Source of the DNA: Elmis aenea
Lineage: Eukaryota > Arthropoda > Insecta > Coleoptera > Elmidae
Assembly (NCBI GenBank): GCA_947652605.1
Contig: OX393579.1
Location: forward strand, 54,725,774 to 54,789,773
Length of the DNA stretch: 64,000 nucleotides
Reading direction: 5' to 3'
This document shows positions 1 through 14,234 of this stretch, one piece after another (within the stretch, counting starts at the first letter, position 1; every line of letters begins with the position of its first letter). A model generated the notes under the pieces. It was not told the origin of the DNA, made no database searches, and saw nothing but the letters and a program-made list of their open reading frames with translations. The translations under genes and the position numbers were made by a program.

Positions 1-599
1 GCTGCAAACATATTCATTCCACATAAATAAAACGTGCAATTGTTTTTAGCTCCACAACTGAAATCTTTTATATCTGTAATAGATACACAATTTTTTTTTG
101 CCCTATTTAACATTTTAAAGAACAAATTGCATAATTTTATTTGCCTCGGTGTTCAAAAAATCAGTAAACAATTTCTTAGCTCATGAAAAACTATTTTTAA
201 ACAGTATTTTTCTAGAATAAACCAGTCTTTTAAGGTATACATATATAAAACTTCTATTTTTGAAATGTTTTTTTTTAAGTTTAAATATTAAATTTTTACG
301 GAATGAAGTTGGTTATATTTGATAACTATGCTGTTGGGACTTGTGATTTTAATATGCAAAAATTTTGGCTTTAGTTTATGCCAAAAATTAGCGAACAAAA
401 AATGCATAGAAACAAAAATTGGCGTTTTTTTTGGACCACACTGTATTAAGTAATTTAAAAAAAAGATTGCACTGTACATTCTGTAGAAATAAGTGTCTAT
501 AGTCCAGCTAATACAATACTATAAAAAAAATTACCGATGACTAATACTCTTGTACAATGTGTAACACTTAATTCGTACCACTGTGGGAATATCACTCAC
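1..599. other. AT-rich intergenic DNA, no gene seen
   Basis: This stretch is AT-rich with many homopolymer runs. I see no open frame with recognisable protein similarity and no RNA gene. Near 420-445 there is a phrase of the kind seen at mariner ends (a T run followed by GGACCACACTGTA), but no partner end was found. Confidence 0.5.
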
Positions 600-890
600 T
601 ATAAAAGATTAGGATTCGATAAAATTAGCAAAAAGTTACGCGTAATAAAGCAGATATTTAAAAAACTGGGATGTTTCGTGCCATCCCCCGTATTCGCCTG
701 ATCTTGCACCCTCGGATTACCGTTTGTTTTGTTATCTACAAAACTCACTTGAATGTAAGAATTTTGGTTCTTTGGGGGCCTGCAAAATGCCCCCGAAAAA
801 GATAAGTTCTGAGACGATGGAATTATGAAGTTGCCGGCGAGATGACAAAAGTTTGTAAAACAAAATAGTTAGTACCTTGTTTAATGAAAT
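600..890 (+). pseudogene. mariner transposase relic
   Basis: Reading the plus strand with frameshifts and stops ignored, 670-740 gives a peptide close to the mariner catalytic signature HPPYSPDLAPSDY, which carries the third catalytic Asp. It is followed by a phrase like LFCYLQNSLECKNFGSL, typical of the mariner C-terminal region. Several stop codons (for example after the LAPSD block) show that it is dead. Terminal repeats were not resolved. It lies downstream of Rer1 and has no visible link to it. I am confident of the family and unsure of the limits. Confidence 0.7.
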
Positions 891-1504
891 AATGTTTTAA
901 AACAAATGACTGCTGCTTGTCACTGAAAATTCTGACATTAATTTTTGGCCGACCCAATATAACAGGTGAACTTTAATTTGTTTAAGAAATGGTTTGCTAA
1001 TTTGACCGAATCGCCATTTCCTATTTCAAGCGAGATTCTCATACGGCAAGATTAGGCGACGTTTTAAAATATTTTTGCAAAAACCCCAAAATTAATTAAC
1101 TCCGTAATTTTATCCATAGGCCATTTTTGAAATACTAATTTAGTATTCACATTAACCTAAGAAAGTTGCACTAAACTGGCAAACATATTCCTTTTGCATT
1201 TTTGACAGTTCAGTAAAACAAAACAATAAACAATAAACAAAACAAAAGATAATTATTAAACAAGAGAAAAACAAAAGTTATGTATGGATGTATTTTTAAA
1301 CTATACAGACAGATTAAGCACTCAGTTTTATGAATTATAAAATGTTATACGAATAAATTTGTTACTTAGTAATTCGATACCTACAAAAGTTTATAATAAA
1401 AGATTTCATTTGCACAAACCATCTCACCGACTCATTTTTTTTAAACTTCTATTAGTGCACACCGTAAAAAATGTCACAATTATTACCTACTGGCTAAGAG
1501 AAGG
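891..1504. other. intergenic DNA and probable Rer1 3' UTR
   Basis: There is no coding signal here. The right-hand part should contain the 3' untranslated region of the minus-strand Rer1 gene. No clear polyadenylation site was chosen because the sequence is too AT-rich. Confidence 0.4.
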
Positions 1505-2558
1505 TCATTTAGTTGGCCCTATGGTAACCTTTCCCGAGTCTTCGTGTCCTTGATATTTCGGCTTCCCGTGCGTGAATGGTAAATATCGATATTTTAACAT
1601 ATGCTGTAAAAGAAACCGAACATTTAGGTTAACATTTAACGAAAAACGTTTCGAAAAATTTACCTTAATTTGTCTTTTCATCGTGATACAAAACAACGTG
1701 ATAAAATACATGACCAGTATGGGCCAGAAAACAGGAATATTGAAGCAATCAAAAAATGTACACACGAGACCGATAACCGAGCTTTTCGTAACAGAATACC
1801 AGAATTTAAATTCGGGAAGTCGCCTAATAAACGGCCGGAACTCTTCGTTCGCTCTTGTAGGGAGCTCAGGACCATTCTCATCAGCTACACATAAAAAAAT
1901 ATAACGTAACAACACCCAAAATTGGCAGCATCACAACCCCGTGCTTAAAACTAATAGTAACAGTCAGTTTTAAAAAAAACTTACCATCAAAATCCATTGC
2001 TGGATCAATCTTTGGGGTTAAAAATGCAATAAATAAATTTAAGTGGTAGATACCCAGGGCATACGTCACTATATACCATCCCTAAAAATTGTGTCTTTTA
2101 AAACATCTATACACGAATGTAGATCATTCAACATCAGAAGTTATTGAATTATCTAAGAAGTGGTGGAGAGACGGATATAAAATTATTATACCTGGGTGAT
2201 TAGAACCCTAGCCAAGAACAAACCGATGAGGAGTAAGGCGGAAATCCATCGTAAGATACGCCACGGTACCGTCTTGTCCACCACTCCTTGGTAACACTAG
2301 AAAAATACAAATTAGTACCTGTTTTGCTAATATTCGAAGTCCGAATAACATTAGTATCGCTATAGTTCCTGCCCAACGACATTTTGTGTATGGTGTCCAA
2401 CCATCCAACGTACTTTGGTATATCTAAAGTCACATACATCGCTTGTTCACTCAAATTCACACAAGACAAAAAATTAAATACAGTACCTGAGATATTCTAG
2501 TCCAGGCTTGTGATACTACACCCTTTTTACTTCCAGATGTCAACAAATCTTCATCCAT
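1505..2558 (-). CDS. Rer1: Rer1, Golgi-to-ER retrieval receptor
   Basis: Rer1 is a four-pass Golgi membrane protein that sends escaped ER membrane proteins and unassembled subunits back to the ER in COPI vesicles. The five exons, in transcript order, are 2487-2558, 2192-2296, 1985-2081, 1664-1884 and 1505-1603. All junctions are GT-AG with matching phases, giving 197 residues, close to the usual 196 or so. Family hallmarks seen are GWYIVTYALGIYHLNLF in exon 3, NEEFRPFIRRLPEFKFW and FWPILVMYFITLFCITMKRQ in exon 4, and KYRYLPFTHGK in the last exon. The start Met (2556-2558) opens a short acidic N-terminus, as expected. The gene is head-to-head with NECAP. Confidence 0.97.
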
Positions 2559-2968
2559 TATGATTGGAAATATCTAAAACAACATTGCTCGGTAAGAATA
2601 GCGTGACTTACTCCACAGATAAATAAATGATAAGTCATTTAAATTATGTTACATTCCTAGACCTAACCAAAGAATTAATAATAATGTATTGCAAAACTGC
2701 TCACACACAAATAAGCCACAAAATTATAGTGTAAAATTATGCAATACTCACATAAATACTTAAAACAAATATTTACTTCTACTGTAATACCTAAACTTTT
2801 ACAATAAATTCATTTTATTTAATACATCCACGTCAACCCTGACGAATTTAGTCGGTCGGTGTTTCAAATAGGGGAATTTACGAAGGTTATGTTTGCTATT
2901 GTGATAGCAACAGTAGGTGGCGATTTGTCAAGTTGACAATTATATGACAATTATATGTTTTGTCAAAA
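2559..2968. promoter_or_regulatory. shared divergent promoter region, Rer1 / NECAP
   Basis: A spacer of 410 bp separates the start codons of two divergent housekeeping genes and must hold both promoters and 5' UTRs. No TATA box was convincing. A small inverted repeat (TTGCTAT / ATAGCAA) lies near 2893-2909. That it acts bidirectionally is inference from geometry only. Confidence 0.55.
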
Positions 2969-5662
2969 ATGGATACGTATGAAAGTGTCGTGTTAGTAAA
3001 ACCAGAGGTTTTTGTATTTAATATACCACCACGAACATCTAATAGAGGCTATAGGTATTTATACAACATTTAACTTTTATGGCGTTTTGAAAAATTATAC
3101 AATTCCATACATGTACGTTATCTAAACTGACTCCCACGAGAATTGTTATCATTCAGGAAGTTTTGTTTGTGTTCATTCTTTATGCTTCGATTTCCAGGGC
3201 AGCAGATTGGAATCTAGCCGAGCCTTCATGGACAGGTCGTATGCGATTAGTTGCGAAAGGTAACGAATTGGCGATAAAATTGGAAGACAAAAACACAGGA
3301 GAACTGTTCGCTAAATGCCCCATTGAAACATATCCTGGCATTGCTCTTGAATCAGTCACAGACTCCTCTAGATATTTCGTTGTGCGAATTCAAGATGACA
3401 CAGGTACAGTTCAATTTTCTTGAACCATTTAGAAAGTTATGTGAAAGTGTTACTAATTTATTGCAGGCCGAACGGCATTTATTGGCTTAGGTTTTGGAGA
3501 CAGATCTGATTCGTTCGATCTAAATGTGGCACTGCAAGACCATTTCAAGTGGATCAAGAAAGAAAAACAAATCGCCGACGAAGAGCCGTCGGGGCCCAAA
3601 TTAGATCTGCAATTCAAAGAAGGCGAAACAATAAAGATAAACATGAAAATCACGGTAAGTGTTTGCGGATGACTAAAATGTGGTAAGTGAAAAATTACTG
3701 TGCGTTACAGAAAAAAGACGGTTCAGAAGCGTCGTCTCGAGCAAAACCGAAGACGGCTGGTGGATCGGGATTGCTACCGCCCCCTCCTGGTGGAAGTAAA
3801 CTTCCTGCTCCTCCGGGTAGCTCTCCTGCCGTATCTCCCGCGCACACGGCTAAAATGGAAATGACTGGTGATAATTGGGGTGAATTCGCTTCGGCCCAAA
3901 GCAGGTATTTGCAAATATTTATTTTTTTATGCAGTAGTAAATTTTTAATTAGGGTTGCCAGAAGTTGAAAGTGTAAAAAGAGGACTTATTTTTTGTGAAC
4001 TATTACTCGCTACTGAAATATTTAATGGTCTAAAGCAAATTTTTTAATAACTTATTCTATATCTTAAATATTTTAAGTTTTATTCAAGTTCTCGATTGAC
4101 TTAGTACAGTATACTTCAGAAATTCATATTTCCTAACAACTTATTCGTGACCATCAATATTTTAAATTTTAGGCAAGTTACAGATTAACTTGATACAATA
4201 TACTTCATAAATTCATATTAGACACATAAAGACTCTATCATTTAATTGTTATTGGATTTTTACTGATACATGTGTTTCGAAAATTCTGATTCAAAACAAA
4301 ATTTTTAGCAACTTAATCGTTACTAGGTCTATTTTAATTTTTATTTCTTTTTTCGATTGAGTTAGTGTACTTTATAAAATCGTATTTAAGACATAAATAT
4401 TCCATCGTTTCATTTTTATTGGATTTTTACTAATAAATGTGTTTTGACAGTTCTGGTCCAAAACCAAATCTTTAGTAACTTAATCTTAACCCAATTTATT
4501 TTAATTTTTATTGAAGTTTACAATTACCTTGGTACTGTATACTGCAGAAATTAATTTTGTTTGTCATAAGAACAATATTTTTCAGTTTTTATTGTAATTC
4601 ATAATTACAGAACGCAACCCACTTAACACGTTGCGCCTACATAGGTATGCAGTGTGCTGAACAAAACGCCTACTTTTGTCATTTTTAGACAGCCTGCATC
4701 ACTGTTATGTCAAATTAGTTGCATGTCTATGTAGGCGTTTTGTGTCGTGGTTGCCTATCAATAGGCGCAACGATTAGTGGGTTGCATACTGTACATTACG
4801 CCTACATAGATATGCAATTAATTAAACGTTGTTTCTACGCAGGTTGCCTGAAAATGTCGAAAGTAGGCGCTTTGTTAAGCACATTGCATACCTATTTAGG
4901 CGAAACCTGCTAAGTGGGTTGCGTTTTGTATTTAAGTAGGCGCCTGTTATCAATAAATGTATTAAGTATGTTTGGGCTTTTTCAAGCGGATTCCACACAA
5001 ATAATTTATTTTTGCTACATAGTAAATAAAAATACGATTTGTAAAAAAATTAAGTTTTTATGTAAACATATTTTACTTTATCAAACAAAGCAGAACATTT
5101 ATAAGTAAAAAAATGCATTACCTAGTATATTCCTGGAATAATTGTTTATTCTGAAATAAATAACTTATTATTCGAGGGTCAACATTTTTTTGGACATTTA
5201 AGGCTGTTAAACCTAATTATTAAAGAAATTGGTTTTAAGCATAAAAAGTTAAACATCAATCAAGTGCTTTGGCACTAAAATTTTATAAAATCATAAAGTG
5301 GAGTTTATTGCTTTGGCCTATAAACGACTCAGTTCTATAATTATTTTTTTTAAAATCTGACCAAAAGTAACTTGGGGAAAAAGAGGACAAAAGTTATCAG
5401 AATAAAAAAAGAGAGTGAACAAAAAGATCGGGACGAAAAAGAGGACATGTTCTCTTTAAAAGATATATTCTGGCAACCCTATTTTTAATGTGATTTCGCC
5501 TTAAGATACCTCAAAAAATAGATTAGCTTGTACCATAGCATATAGTAACGTGTATTTAATATATGAACTGGAATATAATCGACCTTACGTTGGTGTTGTA
5601 ATTTCAGTACCCCTCAACAGCCTTCACCAGCAGCGTCAAATAGCAATTGGGTGCAGTTTTAA
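2969..5662 (+). CDS. NECAP: NECAP, adaptin-ear-binding endocytic protein
   Basis: NECAP proteins bind the AP-2 adaptor and control clathrin coat assembly in endocytosis. The exons are 2969-3054, 3198-3403, 3467-3654, 3711-3904 and 5608-5662; all are GT-AG and in phase. The N-terminal PH-like (PHear) domain is clear: [19 protein letters not shown], then [35 protein letters not shown] and the DHFKWIKKE block. The tail is Pro/Gly-rich with LLPPPPGG and an EFASAQ segment, and it ends in NWVQF, the AP-2-ear-binding WVxF-type C-terminus of the family. The first ATG fits the family start. Intron 4 (3905-5607) is swollen by a 1.5-kb hAT-like insertion. Confidence 0.97.
3950..5481. mobile_element. 1.5-kb hAT-like non-autonomous element in NECAP intron
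   Basis: The ends TAGGGTTGCCAGA (left) and CTGGCAACCCTA (right) are inverted. Both flanks carry the perfect 8-bp target duplication TTTTTAAT (3942-3949 and 5482-5489). No transposase frame is present. Inside are about three tandem monomers of 167-172 bp (marked by TATACTTYATAAATTC-like phrases at 4199, 4366 and 4538), then a fold-back segment at 4611-4925. The monomers resemble the large satellite at 45.3-56.2 kb. A second, right-truncated copy lies at 44017-45115. Confidence 0.88.
4611..4925. mobile_element. nested fold-back element inside the hAT-like copy
   Basis: The left end AACGCAACCCACTTA and right end TAAGTGGGTTGCGTT are inverted. Internal phrases of the CGCCTACATAGGTATGCA type recur in both orientations, so the whole 315 bp can fold on itself. 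The same block, with modest divergence, is at 44764-45078 in the second copy, so it was there before the copies separated. It may be a MITE nested in the host element or part of it. Confidence 0.7.
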
Positions 5663-6116
5663 GTAACAATCTGAGCTCTTGTTTAAATTTTGTTGTAGGG
5701 GGATAGTTACAGATTCTATCACAATTTAATATGTACATACAATAATTTTGTTATAGTATATTTTTCAAAGTTACAATGTATTTTCCAAATATAGGCAGGT
5801 ACTGTATTTAAACAAAGGTGTACATATTTAAAATTTAATATTTCTTTAAAAAAAATTATTGTAATGAGGCTCAACAACTCTTATCTAATGCACCATGATT
5901 TGGTATTATTGATCGTAGTGTGTTGCGTAAACGTTCAGTGTCAAATTGCTAATGCAAAACAATTGACTGTAGAAAAACTTCTGTCCTACTTTCTTTTTTT
6001 TCTAAATTAAAAATAATTAGTTCCATCTCGTTAAAAATAGTCGAATCACAACCCCTGAATTTTTATTTAAATTGTTTGTGTTAGCAATTGAATTACGAAA
6101 GAAATAGATCTATATA
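5663..6116 (+). other. NECAP 3' UTR, no other gene
   Basis: The AT-rich sequence after the NECAP stop has no coding signal. The transcript end was not fixed. Confidence 0.45.
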
Positions 6117-6335
6117 CAGGGTGACAATAACCTACAAGTGTTGTATGAGTAACTTTGTAATAGTAAGAGTTACATAGTTGGTTAAAATATATAAAAAAGT
6201 TGAAGGTGTAGGGCAAATGTCAAAATGACATTAAATACGTCTTGACATTCTGCCCAACTTTGATAACTTAACCGGTTATGTAACTCTTATAATAACAAAG
6301 TTACTCATACTACACCTGAAGATTATTGTCACCAC
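6117..6335. mobile_element. palindromic MITE, about 219 bp
   Basis: The left arm CAGGGTGACAATAACCTACA pairs with the right arm, which ends in GATTATTGTCACC. The arms continue inward (GAGTAACTTTGTAATA against the matching right-hand AACAAAGTTACTC). The left flank is TATA. Nothing is coded. Confidence 0.75.
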
Positions 6336-6861
6336 GTATTTTTGTAATTATTAATATTATTTTAATATGTAATGTAATTAGAGATGTAACGCTCTAACAA
6401 TAATGTGTTCAGAAATGTAAAGTTATAAACAAGAATATTTATGTTCCTGAAATGATTTTGCTCCCAAAATATTTATGCAGGTTTAAGTTTTAGTTCGCTT
6501 TTAAAGTATTGAACTCGTTGGTTTGCAATTCTTACGTTTTGAAAACAAGAAATCATAATTTAATCTTGGAATTGTGTGTTTGTTTATAGAAATCTCTAAC
6601 TTAGTAAACAAAAATTAACCTTTTATGTTTCTGTCTGTGTGTTAACCGTAAATTATTGTTTTTGATGAAGATACTCAGAAACTAATTTGAGTTTTTGTTT
6701 TGTTACTAAAGTATTTTTCGTATTAAATTAATAATTATTTTTGTACGTTTTTGTATACACAAACAGCTCCTTTACGGAATCGTTCTCGGAAATAAATTAA
6801 AGTAGGTTGAATTTTTTTAATGGACGCTGTTAAATGTCGGTAAAAGTTGCTTAATGAAGTA

Positions 6862-7723
6862 TACAGGGTGTTTCTTAAGTATTGCAAAAAAATTCTGGAG
6901 GTGATTCCTGATCGAAAATTAAGAGGGGTCTTTCATATAAATTTTTTTACTTAGACGTCTCCTTTTTGAGTTTAACCCCCCTAAAGGGGAGCGGAAAAAT
7001 TAGGTTTTTATTTTATTTCTCAAATTTGGATAAATGTAGGAGAATGATATTTAGTATATGTCTTATTAAAAGGTTTCCCATAGTAATATTTTCAATCATG
7101 TGCTACCTTCAGAGGGGGCTGAAAAGTGCGACCCCTGTTGTTTTTTTTATCAGAACTTTTTGATTGGTTAAAATTTTGCAACTAAAAATTCAAATATAAA
7201 ACGATTCATTTTGGTGATTGCCATGGTTTGTTCATCAATATGAACATAAACAAACCATGGCAACCACCAAAATGAATTGTTTTATGTTAGAATATTTGAT
7301 GGTTCATGTTTACTTATTTTATTTTTTACTCAAAAACGGTAGGTTTTACGAGAAGAACTATAGAATAAAAAACCTTTCTAAATAAATCAAGCTTTCAAAA
7401 ATCAAATTTTTAAGCTTTCAAAAAGTTCTGATAAAAAACCAAGAGGGGTCGCACTTTTCAGCCCCCTGTGAAGGAGGGAGATGATTAAAATATTACTATG
7501 AGAAACCTTTAAATAAGCATAAAACATCTACCAAATATCATTCTCCTACATTTATCCAAATTTGATAAATAAAATAAAAACCTAATTTTACCGCTCCACT
7601 TTAGAGGATTGTAACTCCGAAAGGAGACGTCTAAGGAAAGAATTTTATATGAAAGACCCCCCTTAATATTTGATAAGTAATCGCCTCCTGAAGTTTTTTG
7701 CAATACTTAAGAAACACCCTGTA
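6862..7723. mobile_element. long palindromic TA-flanked MITE, about 860 bp
   Basis: The left end TACAGGGTGTTTCTTAAGTA is answered by the right end ACTTAAGAAACACCCTGTA. The arms pair over several hundred bases, including the segments around 7020-7140 and 7430-7560. The centre (7213-7275) holds a second inverted pair based on CAAACCATGGCAACCACC. TA flanks suggest a Tc1/mariner-type mover. Short ORFs at both sides are mirror images of each other and not genes. Confidence 0.8.
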
Positions 7724-8835
7724 TAAGTGCAGTCGCGTTCAGTATAATCACGAAAGAATGTATGTCTTTTGTGATTTAAATCTGTGTTAACGAAATTATT
7801 AAGTAGGTGAGATTTAAAAAATCATACAGTTTAGCAGTTTGCATATCAAAGAGTTTTAATTATATCTAGTTTATAGTGATATAAATACCAGTGTAATAAA
7901 AGTTGTTAAAAGCTTTACGAATAGTCTGCTTGTGTGAAATAAGTGAAGTGATGTAATTGTTGATGTTTTAGTAATGTGCAAAAATTTGGATAAAAATTAG
8001 CAAGTTAAGGTTTTTCACTGCAACGTAGCTTTTTCAATTTAATATGGAAATCAATTTTTGCGGGCTTCGACACTTTTAAATGTTTATTTATGTAAAAATG
8101 GGGACCAGTTGACTTACAAGAATTATTTAAAACCACTATTATCTTCATAAAGTCTTGATAATTTTGTTCAACGCTTATTTAGTTGTTCTTGATACTACCA
8201 AAATTTACTGAATCAAACCTAGTTTTTATAATTAATTTATTTGACAAAATCCTTTAAATCACAATAAAAAATAAGTGCTGGAAAGACCTTAAATTCCTAA
8301 TTTTTCTCTAAATTAACCCACGCTTACCGTGTGAAAATTTAATAACATACAAAGGGGTCGTTTATGTGCTGATATGTGAAGAAAAAATTAATTTTTACTA
8401 ATACTTAACACAAATTTAATTTAAAAGCTGCCCAGGCACAACTCTTTATTACACCCTATAATACAAAAAGCTTCTGTTAAGTGTGGATAAATAACATTCC
8501 AATTTGTATGCAGTTTGTTATATGTTGCAAATTCTATATAGTCGTGAAAAAAACCTCATGTTGTTATCGTATAACTCTAGTAAACTTATAGTTAGATTTA
8601 TTAAGTGATCAGGTACTTCCAAAAAGTAAATGGCCACCAAAACTTTAAAGGCAACGATGTATTTGATAATACGGACAATTTACAAAAATAGTAACTCCTA
8701 GTTAGTAGATATGCCTAGATAATAGCGGCATGAATTAAGAAAAATTTGTGAAAAAAAAATTGATTTAGGTTATAAATTCATGATTGTACAAGTAAGTTAT
8801 GCGTTTGTTTTAATCTTGTTAGTAATGTCCATGGT
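7724..8835. other. intergenic, nothing recognised
   Basis: This is AT-rich spacer between the NECAP side and the 3' side of Rpt6. I found no gene, RNA or element ends. Confidence 0.4.
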
Positions 8836-9121
8836 CAACTTCATTCATATAATATGAATGAAGTTGCCCATTAGGAGATTCTTTTGTTTGTAAAATCTTG
8901 TTTCAGTGTTTTGTTTTTGAGTAGAAAACATTAATTAGAGAATCACCAATTAACACAGATAAATTAAGGTGTAGGTATTAATTTATGAATGAAGTTGCCC
9001 TCTAGTAGAATCTTTTGTTTGTAAAATCTTGTTTCACGGTGTTTTGTTTTTGATTAGAAACCATTAATTAGAGAGAGAATCACCAATTAACGCAGATAAA
9101 TTAGGGTGTAGGTATTAATTA
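8836..9121. repeat. tandem duplication with a perfect short palindrome
   Basis: Two direct copies of about 131-137 bp start at 8854 and 8985. Both begin ATGAATGAAGTTGCCC and end GTGTAGGTATTAATT. The first copy overlaps a palindrome at 8836-8866 (CAACTTCATTCATAT followed by its complement). The two copies differ by small indels and substitutions. Confidence 0.75.
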
Positions 9122-9695
9122 CTTTATTAATTGTTAATGAATCATAATTAGCAACTAACTATAGGTTTATTGAAGTTATTTATATTGAGTATTAAGCTTA
9201 CAATTATATTCGTTTTGTGGTTTTTATGATTACCTTTCCTAATTCATTATTATCGAAGTTTAAAATTACCAAAATTTTTGAGTGTATGTTTAAAGTATTA
9301 TAGGTAATTTTGAATTAGGAAAAGCGTGTCTTTATGTTGCTACTAAAAGAAACGTTACAGTTTAGATTTATATAAACCTGAATGTTTTAAATCTTTATAG
9401 ATGTGTTAAAAAAGTTTTGATACATTGTATAGTTCTATATATATTATGTTTCCTGTATTTTAAATATGTTTATTGTGTTAATATAGGAGGAAAGCAATAC
9501 ATTCACTTTGTTTTATTTCATAAGGTCGCAAAAGTATGTCCCAGTGTTCGGAATCGTCCAGTTTTTTTTTTTTTTTGTAACCTAGAAGCTCGAACAGTAG
9601 AAAATAAAACACAAACGAGATAATTAATACTTGTTTATATTAAATAAAAAATTCAAAGCAGATATAATTAAATTTAAATTGTATAAAATTTGGTA
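9122..9695. other. Rpt6 3' UTR side, no gene
   Basis: The AT-rich spacer next to the Rpt6 stop codon shows no coding signal on either strand. A short plus-strand frame at 9417-9623 is low in complexity and unlike any family I know. Confidence 0.4.
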
Positions 9696-13188
<3,493 letters not shown>

Positions 13189-13460
13189 GATTTGTTTTCT
13201 ATCAGCCTTATCCTAACACAAAAACTATACTTTCATGCTAAAATTAACTCAAACTTGCAAGTTCAAAATCAATAATCATTCAACATCCGATTTTTGACAG
13301 TAATCTAGGTACTTTTGTTACTGAAGGCAACTGCAAACCTGTAATAAAAAAAACCTACAGCTACATAACCTCATTTTTAAACGTCATTAACTACAGGAGG
13401 TATTTATATTACGTAATTGTAAAGCAAAATTATTAAAGGAATTGATTTTTTTCAGTAAAA
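13189..13460. promoter_or_regulatory. compact divergent promoter, Rpt6 / ND-B17
   Basis: Only 272 bp separate the two start codons. No TATA box stands out. Both genes are constitutive housekeeping genes, which fits a bidirectional promoter, but that is inference. Confidence 0.55.
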
Positions 13461-13955
13461 ATGAAGGCTTCAGATACTGGGGGCGTAAAGCCCATGGCTA
13501 TTGCTGGACGCTTTGTTCGTGAAAGAGAACGTCTTCTTGGAATGACCAATGAAGAAAGAGTTTGGCGAAAACAGTGGTTAAACGATCAAATATTATCCCA
13601 CAGTGAACCTAGACACGTACCAGAACTTTACATGTCCATTAACAACCCAATCCGAAGAGCTTTTCGTGCTCCATTAGATATGGCTGCTGCGATATTAGAA
13701 CCAAGTCTCGGCAAAAGAGTACATACTATACGATATTTTACTGGCAAGTTCCTTATTCTGTTAACTGGGGCTATGGGAGCCATGTATTATTTTAAATATA
13801 ATAGAAACAACTGGACCCGTACATCAGGTTGGATTGTGTTAGAGTCGAGACAGGCGGTTTTACCGGGTGATCCAGGATATCCACAAGTTTCAGAGCGTAC
13901 GAAAGGTTCAGATTATGCATCTCGTGGTTTTAATAATTCGAATTTGAAACTATAA
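13461..13955 (+). CDS. ND-B17: NADH dehydrogenase B17 subunit (NDUFB6)
   Basis: This is an accessory subunit of the membrane arm of mitochondrial complex I, needed for assembly and not for catalysis. It is a single exon of 164 residues. The N-terminal TGGVKPMAIAGRFVRERERL and the block around WRKQWLNDQILSHSEPRHVPE match insect B17 proteins, and WLNDQxLSxxEP also matches vertebrate NDUFB6. One hydrophobic segment (about residues 94-112) is the expected membrane helix. The C-terminus contains the PGDPGYP and DYASRGF motifs. The ATG lies in context AAAATGA just after a TTTCAG-like phrase, so a 5' UTR intron ending at 13454-13456 is possible. Confidence 0.93.
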   Translation: MKASDTGGVKPMAIAGRFVRERERLLGMTNEERVWRKQWLNDQILSHSEPRHVPELYMSINNPIRRAFRAPLDMAAAILEPSLGKRVHTIRYFTGKFLILLTGAMGAMYYFKYNRNNWTRTSGWIVLESRQAVLPGDPGYPQVSERTKGSDYASRGFNNSNLKL

Positions 13956-13993
13956 ATGTTTATTTGTATCAAATTGTTTAGTAGTATATTAAT

Positions 13994-14006
13994 AATAAAT
14001 AATAAA
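13994..14006 (+). terminator. polyadenylation signals of ND-B17
   Basis: Two AATAAA hexamers (13994-13999 and 14001-14006) lie 40-50 bp after the stop codon, with a T/G-rich stretch downstream. Confidence 0.65.
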
Positions 14007-14234
14007 GTATTGTGTTGTTTTTAAATATTTTGTCTAATTTTTAAGTTCGTATAGGCATTATTGAAAAGTTTTCTTAATTTTTAATAAAGAATTAATGTCG
14101 ATTAAAAGTATCCTAATTTTGATTTAAAAAAATAGGTTATTCAAGTGAGGTTATATTTTAAATGTGGAAAACATAACCTTGTTTTGGTTATAAAGACTGG
14201 CCTTAGTAAAAGTGAAATATACAAAAAATACAGA

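Noticed and set aside
4714..5108. Two open frames of 64 codons each on the plus strand in the NECAP intron.
   Set aside because: They are read-throughs of the fold-back block inside the hAT-like element. The related copy at 44764-45078 does not keep them.
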